NCBI RefSeq assembly: GCF_000813825.1
Contig: NZ_JWTA01000001.1
Location: forward strand, 248,001 to 312,000
DNA from: Chryseobacterium taiwanense
Lineage (GTDB): Bacteria; Bacteroidota; Bacteroidia; Flavobacteriales; Weeksellaceae
Direction of reading: 5' to 3'
Length of the DNA: 64,000 bases
Positions 25,497 to 34,297 of this stretch are shown here, in pieces. Both the position numbers and the translations under genes were made by a program. Each line of letters opens with the position of its first letter. Positions within the stretch are counted from its first letter, which is position 1. Under the pieces are notes generated by a model that worked only from the letters and a program-made list of their open reading frames with translations, was not told the DNA's origin and did no database searches.

Positions 25497-26243
25497 TTAA
25501 CTGTCTTTTCCGGTATAATAATTATAATCCTTAATGATAATTCCTATAAACTGCCTTTCAGTCATTTTCGGATCTGTTTCCAGTTTAAGAATGCTTTTTA
25601 TTTTTTCGGAAAGTTTATTAATGATATGTCTGTCGTCTATTCTTAATGCCTTTTGATAATTGTCTTTAATGATTCGCATATCGTTGTCACTTAAAGCAAT
25701 TACCTGTGGAAAAGAGGGAATGTAGTCTTCTTGTATATTTTCAAGAATGGTATGGGAAATGTTGATGCTGTTTTTAAGGGAAATAACCGCGGTTCCTGAA
25801 GCAATATCACCCAACCGCTGATTATTTTTAGAAATAATCATAGAAATAAGACCAATGACTCCTACAAATAAAGTGTCTACAATTCTAAATACCCAACGAA
25901 TCATATAATCGCCAAAACTTGCTTGATATCCATCAATTTTTACCACTCTTATTTTTAAAGCTTTTTTACCGGGAGTTTGTCCTTCCATAAGACTTTCTAA
26001 AACTAAAGGATAAATATATACAGGAAAAGTAATGGCGATATAAATTGCCATTTGAGACCATTGATCAAGCCCATCCAACAAATAGCCTAAATCCAGAACG
26101 TTGAAAAATAAATAAAAGATAACGATCACATAAGCAATTTTTATCAACAAGTCGATGATAAAAGCAAGCATCCTTTCGCCCACGCTCGCAACATTAAAAT
26201 TAATATTGACATTTTGTGAGGTATTAATCGCAATTTGAGACAT
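25497..26243 (-). CDS. RDD-family membrane protein
   Basis: A 248-residue protein taken from the ATG at 26243. A longer frame to 26411 would run through the divergent gene and encodes an implausible N-terminus. The RDD hallmark appears as GERMLAFIIDLLIK (about 20-33), with three hydrophobic helices, the conserved GQTPGKKALKIRVV loop (near 98) and a downstream RIVDTLFVG helix. The C-terminal ~90 residues are soluble (DDRHIINKLSEKIKS). Function unknown; often encoded beside the SpoIIM/MoxR/DUF58 set, as here. It is divergent from the spoIIM-like gene with only 27 bp between starts. Confidence 0.88.
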   Translation of the reverse strand: MSQIAINTSQNVNINFNVASVGERMLAFIIDLLIKIAYVIVIFYLFFNVLDLGYLLDGLDQWSQMAIYIAITFPVYIYPLVLESLMEGQTPGKKALKIRVVKIDGYQASFGDYMIRWVFRIVDTLFVGVIGLISMIISKNNQRLGDIASGTAVISLKNSINISHTILENIQEDYIPSFPQVIALSDNDMRIIKDNYQKALRIDDRHIINKLSEKIKSILKLETDPKMTERQFIGIIIKDYNYYTGKDS

Positions 26244-26270
26244 ATTTTTTATTATTTTAGCTTTACAATT

Positions 26271-27254
26271 ATGAGAGAAGTTTATTTCATTAAACAAAAT
26301 AAAGAAAAATGGTTTGGAATTGAGCAGGTTATTCAGGGGAAAATAAAAAAAAATCCGGACGACCTTTCTTCGCTGTACATTAATCTCATCAATGATCTTT
26401 CTTTTGCACAAACTTATTATCCTAAAAGTAATACAACGGTTTACTTAAATCATCTCTCTTCTCAGATTTATCAGAAAATTTATAAAACTAAAAGAGTAGA
26501 AGAAAATAGGATTACCTATTTCTTTAAAACCGAGGTTCCTCTTTTGGTGTTTCAATACAGAAGGTATCTTTTGTATGCGTTCCTCTTTTTTATTCTTTTT
26601 ACTTCTATGGGAGTCGTTTCGGCTATTTATGATAAAGATTTTGCCAATATTATTTTGGGAGAAGACTATGTCAATATGACCATTGAGAATATAAAGAAAG
26701 GAAATGCGGTAGGAGTGTATCAAAGCGGTTCTACATGGGGAAGTACTATCGGAATTATTTTCAATAATATCGGAGTTGGGGCAAAACTTTATTTGTACGG
26801 TATTTTTGGTGGAGTAGGAACTTTGTTTGCTTTGTTGTCAAACAGTATTATGTTGGGTTCTTTTCAGTATTTCTTTTCAGAATATGGAGCTTTACAGGAC
26901 AGTGCAAGAGGAATCTGGCTTCACGGAGTTTTTGAAATTTTTTCAATGGTTGTTGAGGCAATGTGCGGTTTGATTTTAGGAGCTTCTATTTTATTTCCAA
27001 AAACGCTTTCTAGGTTCAATTCCTGCAAAATAGGATTTAAAGATTCATTTAAAATATTTCTGAGCACGGTTCCTTTTACGATATGTGCCGGAATTATTGA
27101 AGGATATGTAACGAGACATGCTTTGAAGATGCCTTTGATTTTGAATATCATTATTATTTTCGGTTCACTGGCGATCATAGGAGGGTACTATTTTGTGTAT
27201 CCGTATATTGTAAATAAAAAAATTAACAAACACATACATGATGCAGTTTTATAA
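26271..27254 (+). CDS. Stage II sporulation protein M (SpoIIM/DUF95) family membrane protein
   Basis: A 327-residue membrane protein from ATG 26271; an earlier TTG at 26235 would overlap the divergent gene and is rejected. The soluble N-terminal ~95 residues contain FIKQNKEKWFGIEQVI. About five helices follow, with the DUF95 hallmark segments LYGIFGGVGTLFALLSNSIMLG and HGVFEIFSMVVEA. In non-sporulating Bacteroidota this family accompanies RDD, DUF4129, MoxR and DUF58 proteins. It begins a run of six closely spaced genes. Overlap of 17 bp with the next gene. Confidence 0.88.
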   Translation: MREVYFIKQNKEKWFGIEQVIQGKIKKNPDDLSSLYINLINDLSFAQTYYPKSNTTVYLNHLSSQIYQKIYKTKRVEENRITYFFKTEVPLLVFQYRRYLLYAFLFFILFTSMGVVSAIYDKDFANIILGEDYVNMTIENIKKGNAVGVYQSGSTWGSTIGIIFNNIGVGAKLYLYGIFGGVGTLFALLSNSIMLGSFQYFFSEYGALQDSARGIWLHGVFEIFSMVVEAMCGLILGASILFPKTLSRFNSCKIGFKDSFKIFLSTVPFTICAGIIEGYVTRHALKMPLILNIIIIFGSLAIIGGYYFVYPYIVNKKINKHIHDAVL

Positions 27255-28200
27255 AAAAAGAGACTTTGGAACTTTCATAAGTGACAGTTTTTCTTTCTTT
27301 AAGCTTTATGGTAAAAATTATTTCAAAAATTATATTTTACTGAACGGTCTGCTTCTTATTTTGATGGTAGTCGTTTTTATTTTTGGTTTTAAAGAGCTTT
27401 TTGGGCAGATTTTAGGATCAAATATAAGTGGAGATAGTTACTACTTCGAAAATTATTTTGAAGATAATCTGGGGATGTTTTTTACAGTCGGAGCGATTAC
27501 GTTTGTACTGTTCATGATTTTGATGATCATCAATTATCTCTATCCTGTTTTTTATTTAAAAAGATTGGCCGCTGGTGAAACTAAAATCAGAACCGATGAT
27601 ATTTTAGGTGATTTTAAACAACATTTGAAAAAAATAATCATCCTATGCCTAGGAATGACTTTTATAATGGTGCCGTTGTCATTCATTATACTCGGGATTT
27701 CTTATGCCCTTATGTTTATAATAATAGGCTTTTTTATTATGCTTTTGGTGGCTCCTACAATGTTTAATGTGATTACATTTTTGATGTATGATTATTTCAA
27801 TTCAACGAGAGGGTTCTTTGAAAGTTTAAGCTATTCGATAAGAACTCAGTTTTCATATGCTAATGCAAGAGAAGGCTCTCCTTATTGGAAATATTGGGGA
27901 AGTACTATTGTGATCTCCATTATTTTGTACATCATTTCGATGATCTTTACGACCATTCCGATGATTATATTTTTTGCTTCACTAACCACGAGTGCTCCGG
28001 ATGGAAATTTTGAGCAGAATCCTCTTGGAAGCGGATTTGGAGTGCTGTTTTTTATACTTTACGCAATATCGGTATTGGTTTCGTTTTTTACCTCAAATAT
28101 GCTTTATGTCAACTCAGGATTGATGTATTATGACAGTAGAACAGATCTTCATCAAAAAGTAGAATTGGCAGAAATTGATACGATCGGAATTAATGAATAA
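27238..28200 (+). CDS. Polytopic membrane protein of the MoxR/DUF58 cluster
   Basis: A 320-residue membrane protein with about six helices (near 30-50, 80-105, 132-180, 225-250, 268-290), and a central KRLAAGETKIRTDDILGDFKQHLKK cytoplasmic loop. No named domain recognised; positionally it matches the membrane protein commonly found between SpoIIM and DUF4129 genes in Flavobacteriia. Overlaps the upstream gene by 17 bp and the downstream gene by 8 bp, so it is clearly part of the operon. Function unknown. Confidence 0.75.
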   Translation: MMQFYKKRDFGTFISDSFSFFKLYGKNYFKNYILLNGLLLILMVVVFIFGFKELFGQILGSNISGDSYYFENYFEDNLGMFFTVGAITFVLFMILMIINYLYPVFYLKRLAAGETKIRTDDILGDFKQHLKKIIILCLGMTFIMVPLSFIILGISYALMFIIIGFFIMLLVAPTMFNVITFLMYDYFNSTRGFFESLSYSIRTQFSYANAREGSPYWKYWGSTIVISIILYIISMIFTTIPMIIFFASLTTSAPDGNFEQNPLGSGFGVLFFILYAISVLVSFFTSNMLYVNSGLMYYDSRTDLHQKVELAEIDTIGINE

Positions 28201-28987
28201 AATCATTCTTTTTTTTCTCTTTATTACGTCAGGTTTTTCTTTTGCACAGGAAAGCGAACCTTCGGCTACCATTGAAACAGTAGTGGTAGATTCTTTAAGT
28301 GAAGAACATTATAAAGGAATGAACCGTGCAGATTCCGTATTGCTGAAAAAGCCTGTTACGGAAAATACGGTGTACCCAAAGAAAATTAAAGAAAATATAC
28401 AGTCGAGATATAAAGGAAGTGAATTTGACTATTCCGTATCAAAACCCAGAGAATCTTTTTGGGAAAAACTTCAGCGTAAGATCATCAGATTGATAGAAAG
28501 TATTTTTGGGAAAACAAGCTTAAGCAGTTCAGCAAAATTTACGGATGTTTTAATCCGTTTGTTTGCCATTGTTCTGGTAGGATTTCTATTATATTTCATT
28601 ATTAAATATTTACTGGGGAAAGATGGCCGCTTTATTTTCGGCAGAAAAAACAAGAAACTGAATATTGCAGAAAAAGAACTTCATGAAAATATTCACGAGA
28701 TCAATTTCCCGGAAAGTATCGCGCAGTTTGAAAACAATGGAGAATACCGTTCAGCCATTCGATATCAGTTTTTATATATCCTAAAAAAGCTGAGCGACAA
28801 AAAAATCATCGTCTGGAATCCTGAAAAAACTAATAAAGATTACGTAGCCGAATTAAAAGATCAGCATCTGAAAAATGAATTTTCAAAACTCTCTTATATC
28901 TTCGATTATGTGTGGTATGGTGAATTCGGGATCGATAAAGAAGATTATTCCAGATTCAAGCAACAATATCAATCTTTCAAACTGTAA
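28193..28987 (+). CDS. DUF4129 domain protein
   Basis: A 264-residue protein from ATG 28193, which gives a clean signal sequence (MNKIILFFLFITSGFSFAQE); an upstream in-frame start at 28175 would spoil it. One helix lies near 125-145 (LFAIVLVGFLLYFIIKYLLG). The C-terminal DUF4129 domain holds the pattern YRSAIRYQFLYILKKLSDKK and DYVWYGEFGIDKEDY. The domain often sits with transglutaminase or MoxR/DUF58 systems; its task is unknown. Coupled to the preceding gene by an 8-bp overlap. Confidence 0.85.
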   Translation: MNKIILFFLFITSGFSFAQESEPSATIETVVVDSLSEEHYKGMNRADSVLLKKPVTENTVYPKKIKENIQSRYKGSEFDYSVSKPRESFWEKLQRKIIRLIESIFGKTSLSSSAKFTDVLIRLFAIVLVGFLLYFIIKYLLGKDGRFIFGRKNKKLNIAEKELHENIHEINFPESIAQFENNGEYRSAIRYQFLYILKKLSDKKIIVWNPEKTNKDYVAELKDQHLKNEFSKLSYIFDYVWYGEFGIDKEDYSRFKQQYQSFKL

Positions 28988-29002
28988 TTAATTTTAAGAG
29001 AA

Positions 29003-30166
29003 ATGAACAAGACTTTCAAAATATATGCTTTGGTATTCATCATTATTATGGTGATATTGGCATTGCTTGAAGTAAACAAAAAAGAAGTTACAGATTGGCG
29101 CAAGAATTTTGATGTAGATGAAAAGTCTCCTTTCGGTCTCTTTGTTTTTAACCATGAAAGTAAAGATCTCTTTAAAGGGAAGCTTAAAAAAGTGGATGTT
29201 TCCGCCTATGAATACTACAATCAGAATAAAAATAAACCTGCCCATAATATTCTCGTAATCGAAAGTGAAATCGATATGGAATCCTGGAAAAAAATAATGG
29301 ATCAGGTTTCTAAAGGTTCGGATGCGATGATTATTGTAAGCCATCTTCCCAAACCTGTTTCAGATAGTATTGGGTATTATAATTCTCAGATTTCTTTTGA
29401 AGAAGAAAATTATATAAAGCTTACCGATAAAAAATACCAGGGAGATTTTATTCATTTAGACAAATTTCCTTCTGGAAGAGGCTTTTCTTATATAAAACCT
29501 GAGATTGAAGTTCTTGGGAAAACCGTTGAAAAAAATAATACAGATCAGGCAAATTTCATTAAAGCAAAATTTGGAAAAGGTACCTTTTATGTACATTGTG
29601 AGCCCTTGTTTCTCACCAATTATTATTTGCTGAAAAAAGGAAATGTAAAATATTTTCAGGATGTATTTTCTTATCTTCAGGATAGAGATACACTTTGGTT
29701 TGTAGAAAGCAATACCAAAGAATCACGATTCTTCATGAGATTTATCCTGTCAAAACCTGCGTTGAAATATGCATGGTGGATATTTTTAGGAGGACTGGTG
29801 TTATTTATTTTCTTTAATGCAAAAAGAAAACAGAGAATAGTTCCAATAGTAGAACCATTAAAAAATACGTCGGCAGAATTTGTAAAAAGCATAGGTAATT
29901 TATACCTACAGGAAGGAGATTTTCATGATATGATGGCTAAAAAAGCACAGTACTTTTTAAATAAAGTAAGGCTTGATCTTTTAATAGATACTCAGAATTT
30001 GGATGAGGATTTTGCGAAAAAACTTCATTTAAAAACCGGGAAACCTGTAGAAATGATTAATGAGGCAATTACGCTGATCAAAAAAGGACAAGATCCTTAT
30101 GCTAATGTAATGAAGGAAGATCTTGCAAGAATGAATAAGCTGTTAGATGAAATAATTAAAATATAA
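29003..30166 (+). CDS. DUF4350 domain protein
   Basis: A 387-residue protein with an N-terminal membrane anchor (IYALVFIIIMVILALLEV), an extracytoplasmic Rossmann-like DUF4350 domain (YYNQNKNKPAHNILVIES, DAMIIVSHLP), a second helix near 253-272 (WWIFLGGLVLFIFF), and a cytoplasmic helical tail (KKAQYFLNKVRLDLLI). Layout and neighbours match the standard set DUF4129-DUF4350-MoxR-DUF58. Function unknown; probable membrane partner of the MoxR ATPase. Confidence 0.85.
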   Translation: MNKTFKIYALVFIIIMVILALLEVNKKEVTDWRKNFDVDEKSPFGLFVFNHESKDLFKGKLKKVDVSAYEYYNQNKNKPAHNILVIESEIDMESWKKIMDQVSKGSDAMIIVSHLPKPVSDSIGYYNSQISFEEENYIKLTDKKYQGDFIHLDKFPSGRGFSYIKPEIEVLGKTVEKNNTDQANFIKAKFGKGTFYVHCEPLFLTNYYLLKKGNVKYFQDVFSYLQDRDTLWFVESNTKESRFFMRFILSKPALKYAWWIFLGGLVLFIFFNAKRKQRIVPIVEPLKNTSAEFVKSIGNLYLQEGDFHDMMAKKAQYFLNKVRLDLLIDTQNLDEDFAKKLHLKTGKPVEMINEAITLIKKGQDPYANVMKEDLARMNKLLDEIIKI

Positions 30167-30196
30167 CAAATCTAGTAATCTGATACTATAACAATG

Positions 30197-30228
30197 TTGT
30201 TGTCATTCTGAGCAAAGCGAAGAATCTT
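30197..30228 (+). repeat. Intergenic repeat copy (GTCATTCTGAG type)
   Basis: TTGTCATTCTGAGCAAAGCG followed by AAGAATCT, inside the operon spacer before the MoxR gene. Related copies occur at 40298-40325 and near 52975. This family is commonly dispersed in Flavobacteriia genomes. Confidence 0.6.
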
Positions 30229-30269
30229 ATTGCGAACGGTTATATTATTAGATTGAAAAACATAATAGT

Positions 30270-31301
30270 ATGGATAATTTTGAAAACCCAAATTTAGACA
30301 ATCAGACTTCTATACATCTTGAAAAAAAAGAAGGGGATTTTCAGTCGCGTTTAGACATGATCGAACTTCGTGCGAGTTTAGAGAAAGTAAAAACTGAAAT
30401 CGCTAAAGTGATTGTCGGTCAGGAAGACATGGTAGAACATCTTTTGGCAGCATTATTGTCGAACGGGCATGTTCTTATAGAAGGAGTTCCGGGAGTGGCA
30501 AAAACCATTACGGCAAAATTACTGGCAAAAACGATCGATGTAGATTTCAGCAGAATTCAGTTTACTCCGGATCTGATGCCTTCAGATATTTTGGGAACCT
30601 CTGTTTTCAGTGTGAAAAATTCAGAATTTGAATTTAAAAAAGGTCCTATTTTCTCCAACTTTGTTCTGATTGATGAGATCAACAGATCACCGGCTAAAAC
30701 ACAATCGGCTCTTTTTGAAGTAATGGAGGAAAGACAGATCACCATGGATGGAACCCGTTATACAATGGATGAGCCATTCTTAGTTGTGGCGACTCAAAAC
30801 CCTATTGAACACGAAGGGACTTACAGGCTTCCCGAAGCGCAGCTGGATCGTTTCCTTTTCAAGATCAATGTAAAATATCCGAACCTTGAGCAGGAAATAG
30901 CGATCATTAAAAACCAGCACGAAAGTAAAAAAGAAGATAAAACAGAAGTTGTAGAACGCGTCATTACAGCTCAACAGCTTAAAAACTATCAGCATTTGGT
31001 AAAAGAGATCATTGTAGAATCTCAGCTCATAGAATATATTGCTAAAATCATTATCAACACCAGAGAAAATCAGTTTTTATATTTAGGAGCTTCTCCAAGA
31101 GCAAGTTTAGCATTACTGACGGCTTCAAAAGCTTTTGCTGCACTGAGAGGAAGAGATTTCGTAACTCCGGAAGACATCAAAGAGGCAAGCTATGCCGTAT
31201 TGAGACACAGGGTGATTGTTTCGCCTGAAAGAGAAATGGAAGGATTGACTGCCGATGAAATTATCAGACAGATTTTAGAAGGAATAGAAATTCCTAGATA
31301 G
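30270..31301 (+). CDS. MoxR-family AAA+ ATPase
   Basis: A 343-residue ATPase. Walker A is GVPGVAKTITAK (near 78-89), Walker B FVLIDEINRSPAK (near 128), sensor motif VATQNPIEHEGTYRLPEAQLDRFLF (shortened: ATQNPIE ... LDRFLF), and arginine-finger region ASPRASLALL. MoxR proteins act as chaperone-like ATPases for VWA or DUF58 partners; the DUF58 gene follows after one small gene. The upstream spacer of 103 bp carries a repeat copy. Confidence 0.95.
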   Translation: MDNFENPNLDNQTSIHLEKKEGDFQSRLDMIELRASLEKVKTEIAKVIVGQEDMVEHLLAALLSNGHVLIEGVPGVAKTITAKLLAKTIDVDFSRIQFTPDLMPSDILGTSVFSVKNSEFEFKKGPIFSNFVLIDEINRSPAKTQSALFEVMEERQITMDGTRYTMDEPFLVVATQNPIEHEGTYRLPEAQLDRFLFKINVKYPNLEQEIAIIKNQHESKKEDKTEVVERVITAQQLKNYQHLVKEIIVESQLIEYIAKIIINTRENQFLYLGASPRASLALLTASKAFAALRGRDFVTPEDIKEASYAVLRHRVIVSPEREMEGLTADEIIRQILEGIEIPR

Positions 31302-31319
31302 GTAATAGAAATTTAATCA

Positions 31320-31754
31320 ATGAATAAAATTAAAATTTTACTACTCTTTGTTCTGGCAACTTTAACTTTTAGTTGTCAAAAGGGATACAAACAAGAGTAT
31401 AAAATATTTGATGAATTCAATAAAAAGAATGAACGAAATAAAGGATGGTTTCCTTCAATTATTTATAATGATGCAACTGAATTGAGGAATGTCTCGTATT
31501 TAGATCCTTTATGTGCATTTGGAAAATTTAATTATAAAAAGTCGGAATTTTATGATTCAATTTTCTCAGCAAATGATAAAATTAGTTTTGAATTGTTTAA
31601 CAATAAAGTTGAACAAAATGTAAAACTAAAACCAAATTGGTTTTTAGATTTAGAACAACTTGACAAATCAAATGTTGAGGTAATTAAAAAAGAAGAATTT
31701 TACATATTGAAAAATAATAAAGAGAAAACTATATATTTTATTCTTTCAAACTAA
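31320..31754 (+). CDS. Small lipoprotein inserted in MoxR/DUF58 operon
   Basis: A 144-residue protein with a lipoprotein signal (LFVLATLTFSC, Cys at 19 followed by QKGY). The mature part is Lys/Asn/Phe-rich and not assigned to a family. It separates the MoxR and DUF58 genes, which are normally adjacent, and its codon use is more AT-rich than theirs. It may be a lineage-specific insertion or accessory component. No function can be given. Confidence 0.6.
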   Translation: MNKIKILLLFVLATLTFSCQKGYKQEYKIFDEFNKKNERNKGWFPSIIYNDATELRNVSYLDPLCAFGKFNYKKSEFYDSIFSANDKISFELFNNKVEQNVKLKPNWFLDLEQLDKSNVEVIKKEEFYILKNNKEKTIYFILSN

Positions 31755-31787
31755 TTCCTAAAAACATTAAGACCTGCAACCTCACAA

Positions 31788-33110
31788 ATGAAAAACCTAT
31801 ACATCAATACACGATTTTTCTTCACACTCATCGGAGTGGGGATGATCTATGTTTTTGCATTTTTCTTTCCTTTTCTGATGATTCTTGCACATACTTTGTT
31901 GTTGATCTGTTTTCTGGCGGTGATGGTAGATTACCTGTTTGTTTTTAATAAAAAAGAAGGTGTTCAGTCACAGAGAATATTGCCCGAGAAATTATCGAAC
32001 GGTGATGAAAATCCTGTAAAAATTGATATTAAAAATAATTACAGATTTAAAATTTATGTCAAAGTGATCGATGAGATTCCTTTTCAGTTTCAGAAAAGAG
32101 ATTTCATGATCGAAAAAAGTATTGACACAGGCAGAAATTCATTTTTTGAATACATTTTAGAGCCTAAAGAAAGAGGAGAGTACAGCTTTGGAGCCCTAAA
32201 TATTTTTGTTTCTTCCCCTTTAGGGTTGGTTGCCAAAAGATTTACCTTTCAGAAAGATGCGATGCTTCCTTCCTATCCGTCATTTATTCATTTAAGAAAA
32301 TATGAATTGATGGCACTTCAAAACGAGTTTTTATTGGGAGGAATCAAAAAAATAAGAAAACTGGGACATACCATGGAATTTGAGCAGATCAAAGAATATG
32401 TTCCCGGAGACGATGTAAGGACTATCAACTGGAAAGCGACTTCCAAAGCCAATCGATTGATGGTGAATCAGTTTCAGGATGAAAAAGCGCAACGTATTTT
32501 TATGCTAATCGATAAAGGAAGAACAATGAAAATGCCGTTCAACGGATTAAGTCTTCTTGATTATTCGATCAATGCAACAATGGCTTTATCACATATCATT
32601 CTGAAAAAGGGAGACCGAGCAGGCATGATGACTTTCTCTAAAAAGGCTGAAAACAGAGTGGCTGCAGATAATAAATCCGGACAGCTCAAGAAAATTTCTG
32701 AAGCTTTATATAACGTTAAAACAGATTTCTTTGAAAGTGATTTCAACAGGCTGTATCAGGATGTGAAATTTTCTCTTAACCAAAGAAGCTTGGTTTTACT
32801 GTTTACCAATTTTGAAACATTGGACGGGCTGAACAGACAGCTAAAATACCTTCGTGGAATTGCTAAAAACCATTTGTTGGTTGTAGTGTTCTTTAAAAAC
32901 TCCGAAATACAGGCATTGATGCATAAGAACCCTGAAAATATGCAGGAGATCTATGATGAAATTGTTGCAGAGAAATTTGAGTTTGAGAAAAAATTAATCA
33001 TTCAGGAGCTTAGAAAATATGGTATTTATTCAGTATATACACTTCCGGAAAATTTAAATATTGATGTGATCAATAAGTATCTTGAGATAAAAGCCAGAGG
33101 AATTTTATAA
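31788..33110 (+). CDS. DUF58 domain protein
   Basis: A 440-residue protein with two N-terminal helices (residues 8-48), a beta-rich domain, and the DUF58 core: IREYVPGDDVRTINWKATSK-type segment (here KEYVPGDDVRTINWKATSK near 203), followed by a VWA-like fold with FMLIDKGRTMK and LVLLFTNFETLDG. It is the usual client or partner of MoxR ATPases in a membrane-associated complex. Last gene of the cluster; the next gene has its own promoter overlapping this stop codon. Confidence 0.93.
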   Translation: MKNLYINTRFFFTLIGVGMIYVFAFFFPFLMILAHTLLLICFLAVMVDYLFVFNKKEGVQSQRILPEKLSNGDENPVKIDIKNNYRFKIYVKVIDEIPFQFQKRDFMIEKSIDTGRNSFFEYILEPKERGEYSFGALNIFVSSPLGLVAKRFTFQKDAMLPSYPSFIHLRKYELMALQNEFLLGGIKKIRKLGHTMEFEQIKEYVPGDDVRTINWKATSKANRLMVNQFQDEKAQRIFMLIDKGRTMKMPFNGLSLLDYSINATMALSHIILKKGDRAGMMTFSKKAENRVAADNKSGQLKKISEALYNVKTDFFESDFNRLYQDVKFSLNQRSLVLLFTNFETLDGLNRQLKYLRGIAKNHLLVVVFFKNSEIQALMHKNPENMQEIYDEIVAEKFEFEKKLIIQELRKYGIYSVYTLPENLNIDVINKYLEIKARGIL

Positions 33111-33115
33111 TTTTG
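33108..33115 (+). promoter_or_regulatory. -7 promoter element (TAATTTTG) overlapping DUF58 stop
   Basis: Perfect TAnnTTTG whose first three bases are the DUF58 stop codon; it ends 15 nt before a GTG at 33131 and supports that start. Confidence 0.55.
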
Positions 33116-33130
33116 CATAAATATGCTTAA

Positions 33131-33439
33131 GTGAAAAAGCTGGTTTTACTTTTTCTAATAATACTTTCAACGAATTTTTGGTGTCAATCACTATACGGAA
33201 CAATTAACGATACGCTAGTTAAGAAAATATATTTACCTCAGTTTATTTTAAAATTAGTAAATATTTCTAATAAAAATATTCACGAAACCAAAACAGACAA
33301 AGAGAGAAAATTTGATTTTGGAAAGATAGAGAAGGGAAAATATAAACTAAACATTATTGAAAATGAAGATTACATCAAAAATGAAATTTATAATATTTTT
33401 TCTTGGAATTTCTACCTTTTGCTTCTCACAAAAATTTAG
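33131..33439 (+). CDS. Short secreted protein, carboxypeptidase-regulatory-like, possibly truncated
   Basis: A 102-residue ORF starting at GTG 33131. Signal peptide KKLVLLFLIILSTNFWCQS is followed by a short beta domain with FILKLVNISN, ETKTDKERKFDFGKIEKGKYKL, which looks like a carboxypeptidase regulatory domain. The last ~25 residues (KNEIYNIFSWNFYLLLLTKI) are read out of frame over the start and signal sequence of the next gene, so the true protein may have lost its original C-terminus. Real as a transcription unit (promoter seen), uncertain as a functional protein. Confidence 0.45.
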   Translation: MKKLVLLFLIILSTNFWCQSLYGTINDTLVKKIYLPQFILKLVNISNKNIHETKTDKERKFDFGKIEKGKYKLNIIENEDYIKNEIYNIFSWNFYLLLLTKI

Positions 33440-34172
33440 TTTTATTTACGAAGCAAAATACAAACTGAATTTAGAAAATCCAGATTATGTTATTTCCGAA
33501 ATTATGATTTTGGATTTAAAAAATAATACTTCAATTTTTAGAGATTCACAAGACAAAAAATCTGATTCAGTAAAGTTGAATAATGGAAATGGAAGGTATA
33601 AAATGGGTGTTGAAAACCACTTCTATGTCAAAAAGAATCTTGCTCAAAAAAGGATTGAAAAATTAATAACATATTTGGGAACAGATTATTTTCTTCCGAT
33701 TGAGGAAATATTAGATTGGAAAATAACGTCCGAACAAAAAATTATTGGAAAATATAAATCTCAAAAAGCAGAAACCAATTATGGAGGAAGAAACTGGATT
33801 GCTTGGTTTACTACGGAATTACCTTTCGGTGATGGTCCCTATATTTTTAATGGTTTACCTGGCCTGATTATTTCTATTCAAGATTCAAACAATGAATATT
33901 CATTTAATTTGATAGAAGTCAAAAATGGCGGGAATATTTTTGACGTACGCAAAAAAGCAATAAAAATTGATTGGAATAAATATGAAACACTTGCAAAATC
34001 ATATTTTAATGATCCTTATGATATAAATACAAAGTTGGCAATGGGAAAAACGGTTACATTTACCAGCCCGAATGGTATTACAATGGATATTTCAGTAAAG
34101 ACTAAAGAAATGCAAAAAAGTATTTTGCAAAAAAATAATCCAATTGAATTAAATCATAAGATAAACTACTAG
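33381..34172 (+). CDS. GLPGLI family secreted protein
   Basis: A 263-residue protein from ATG 33381 (alternatives ATG 33363, TTG 33357), which gives the best signal peptide (MKFIIFFLGISTFCFSQ). The family-naming motif FNGLPGLIISI is present near residue 155, preceded by WIAWFTTELPFGDGPY. GLPGLI proteins are secreted, Bacteroidota-specific and without known activity. The start region overlaps the preceding ORF by about 59 bp in another frame. Confidence 0.85.
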   Translation: MKFIIFFLGISTFCFSQKFSFIYEAKYKLNLENPDYVISEIMILDLKNNTSIFRDSQDKKSDSVKLNNGNGRYKMGVENHFYVKKNLAQKRIEKLITYLGTDYFLPIEEILDWKITSEQKIIGKYKSQKAETNYGGRNWIAWFTTELPFGDGPYIFNGLPGLIISIQDSNNEYSFNLIEVKNGGNIFDVRKKAIKIDWNKYETLAKSYFNDPYDINTKLAMGKTVTFTSPNGITMDISVKTKEMQKSILQKNNPIELNHKINY

Positions 34173-34297
34173 TAAAAACTTCCGCTAACATTGCATTGGC
34201 AAAATGCTGGACTACGGTTTGAATTGAAAAGTAGAAATATTTATCCACAAATGCTTTTTCGAGATAAGAATAAATATCTAAAAATTAAAATTATAAA

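Noticed and set aside
26235..26411. Long N-terminal extensions of the RDD and SpoIIM genes
   Set aside because: The extensions overlap each other's coding starts and add non-family residues; ATG 26243 (minus) and ATG 26271 (plus) fit the families.
34173..34297. Spacer sequence CGCTAACATTGCATTGGC and following bases
   Set aside because: It resembles dispersed intergenic debris seen in related genomes, but with only one copy here I cannot support calling it a repeat.
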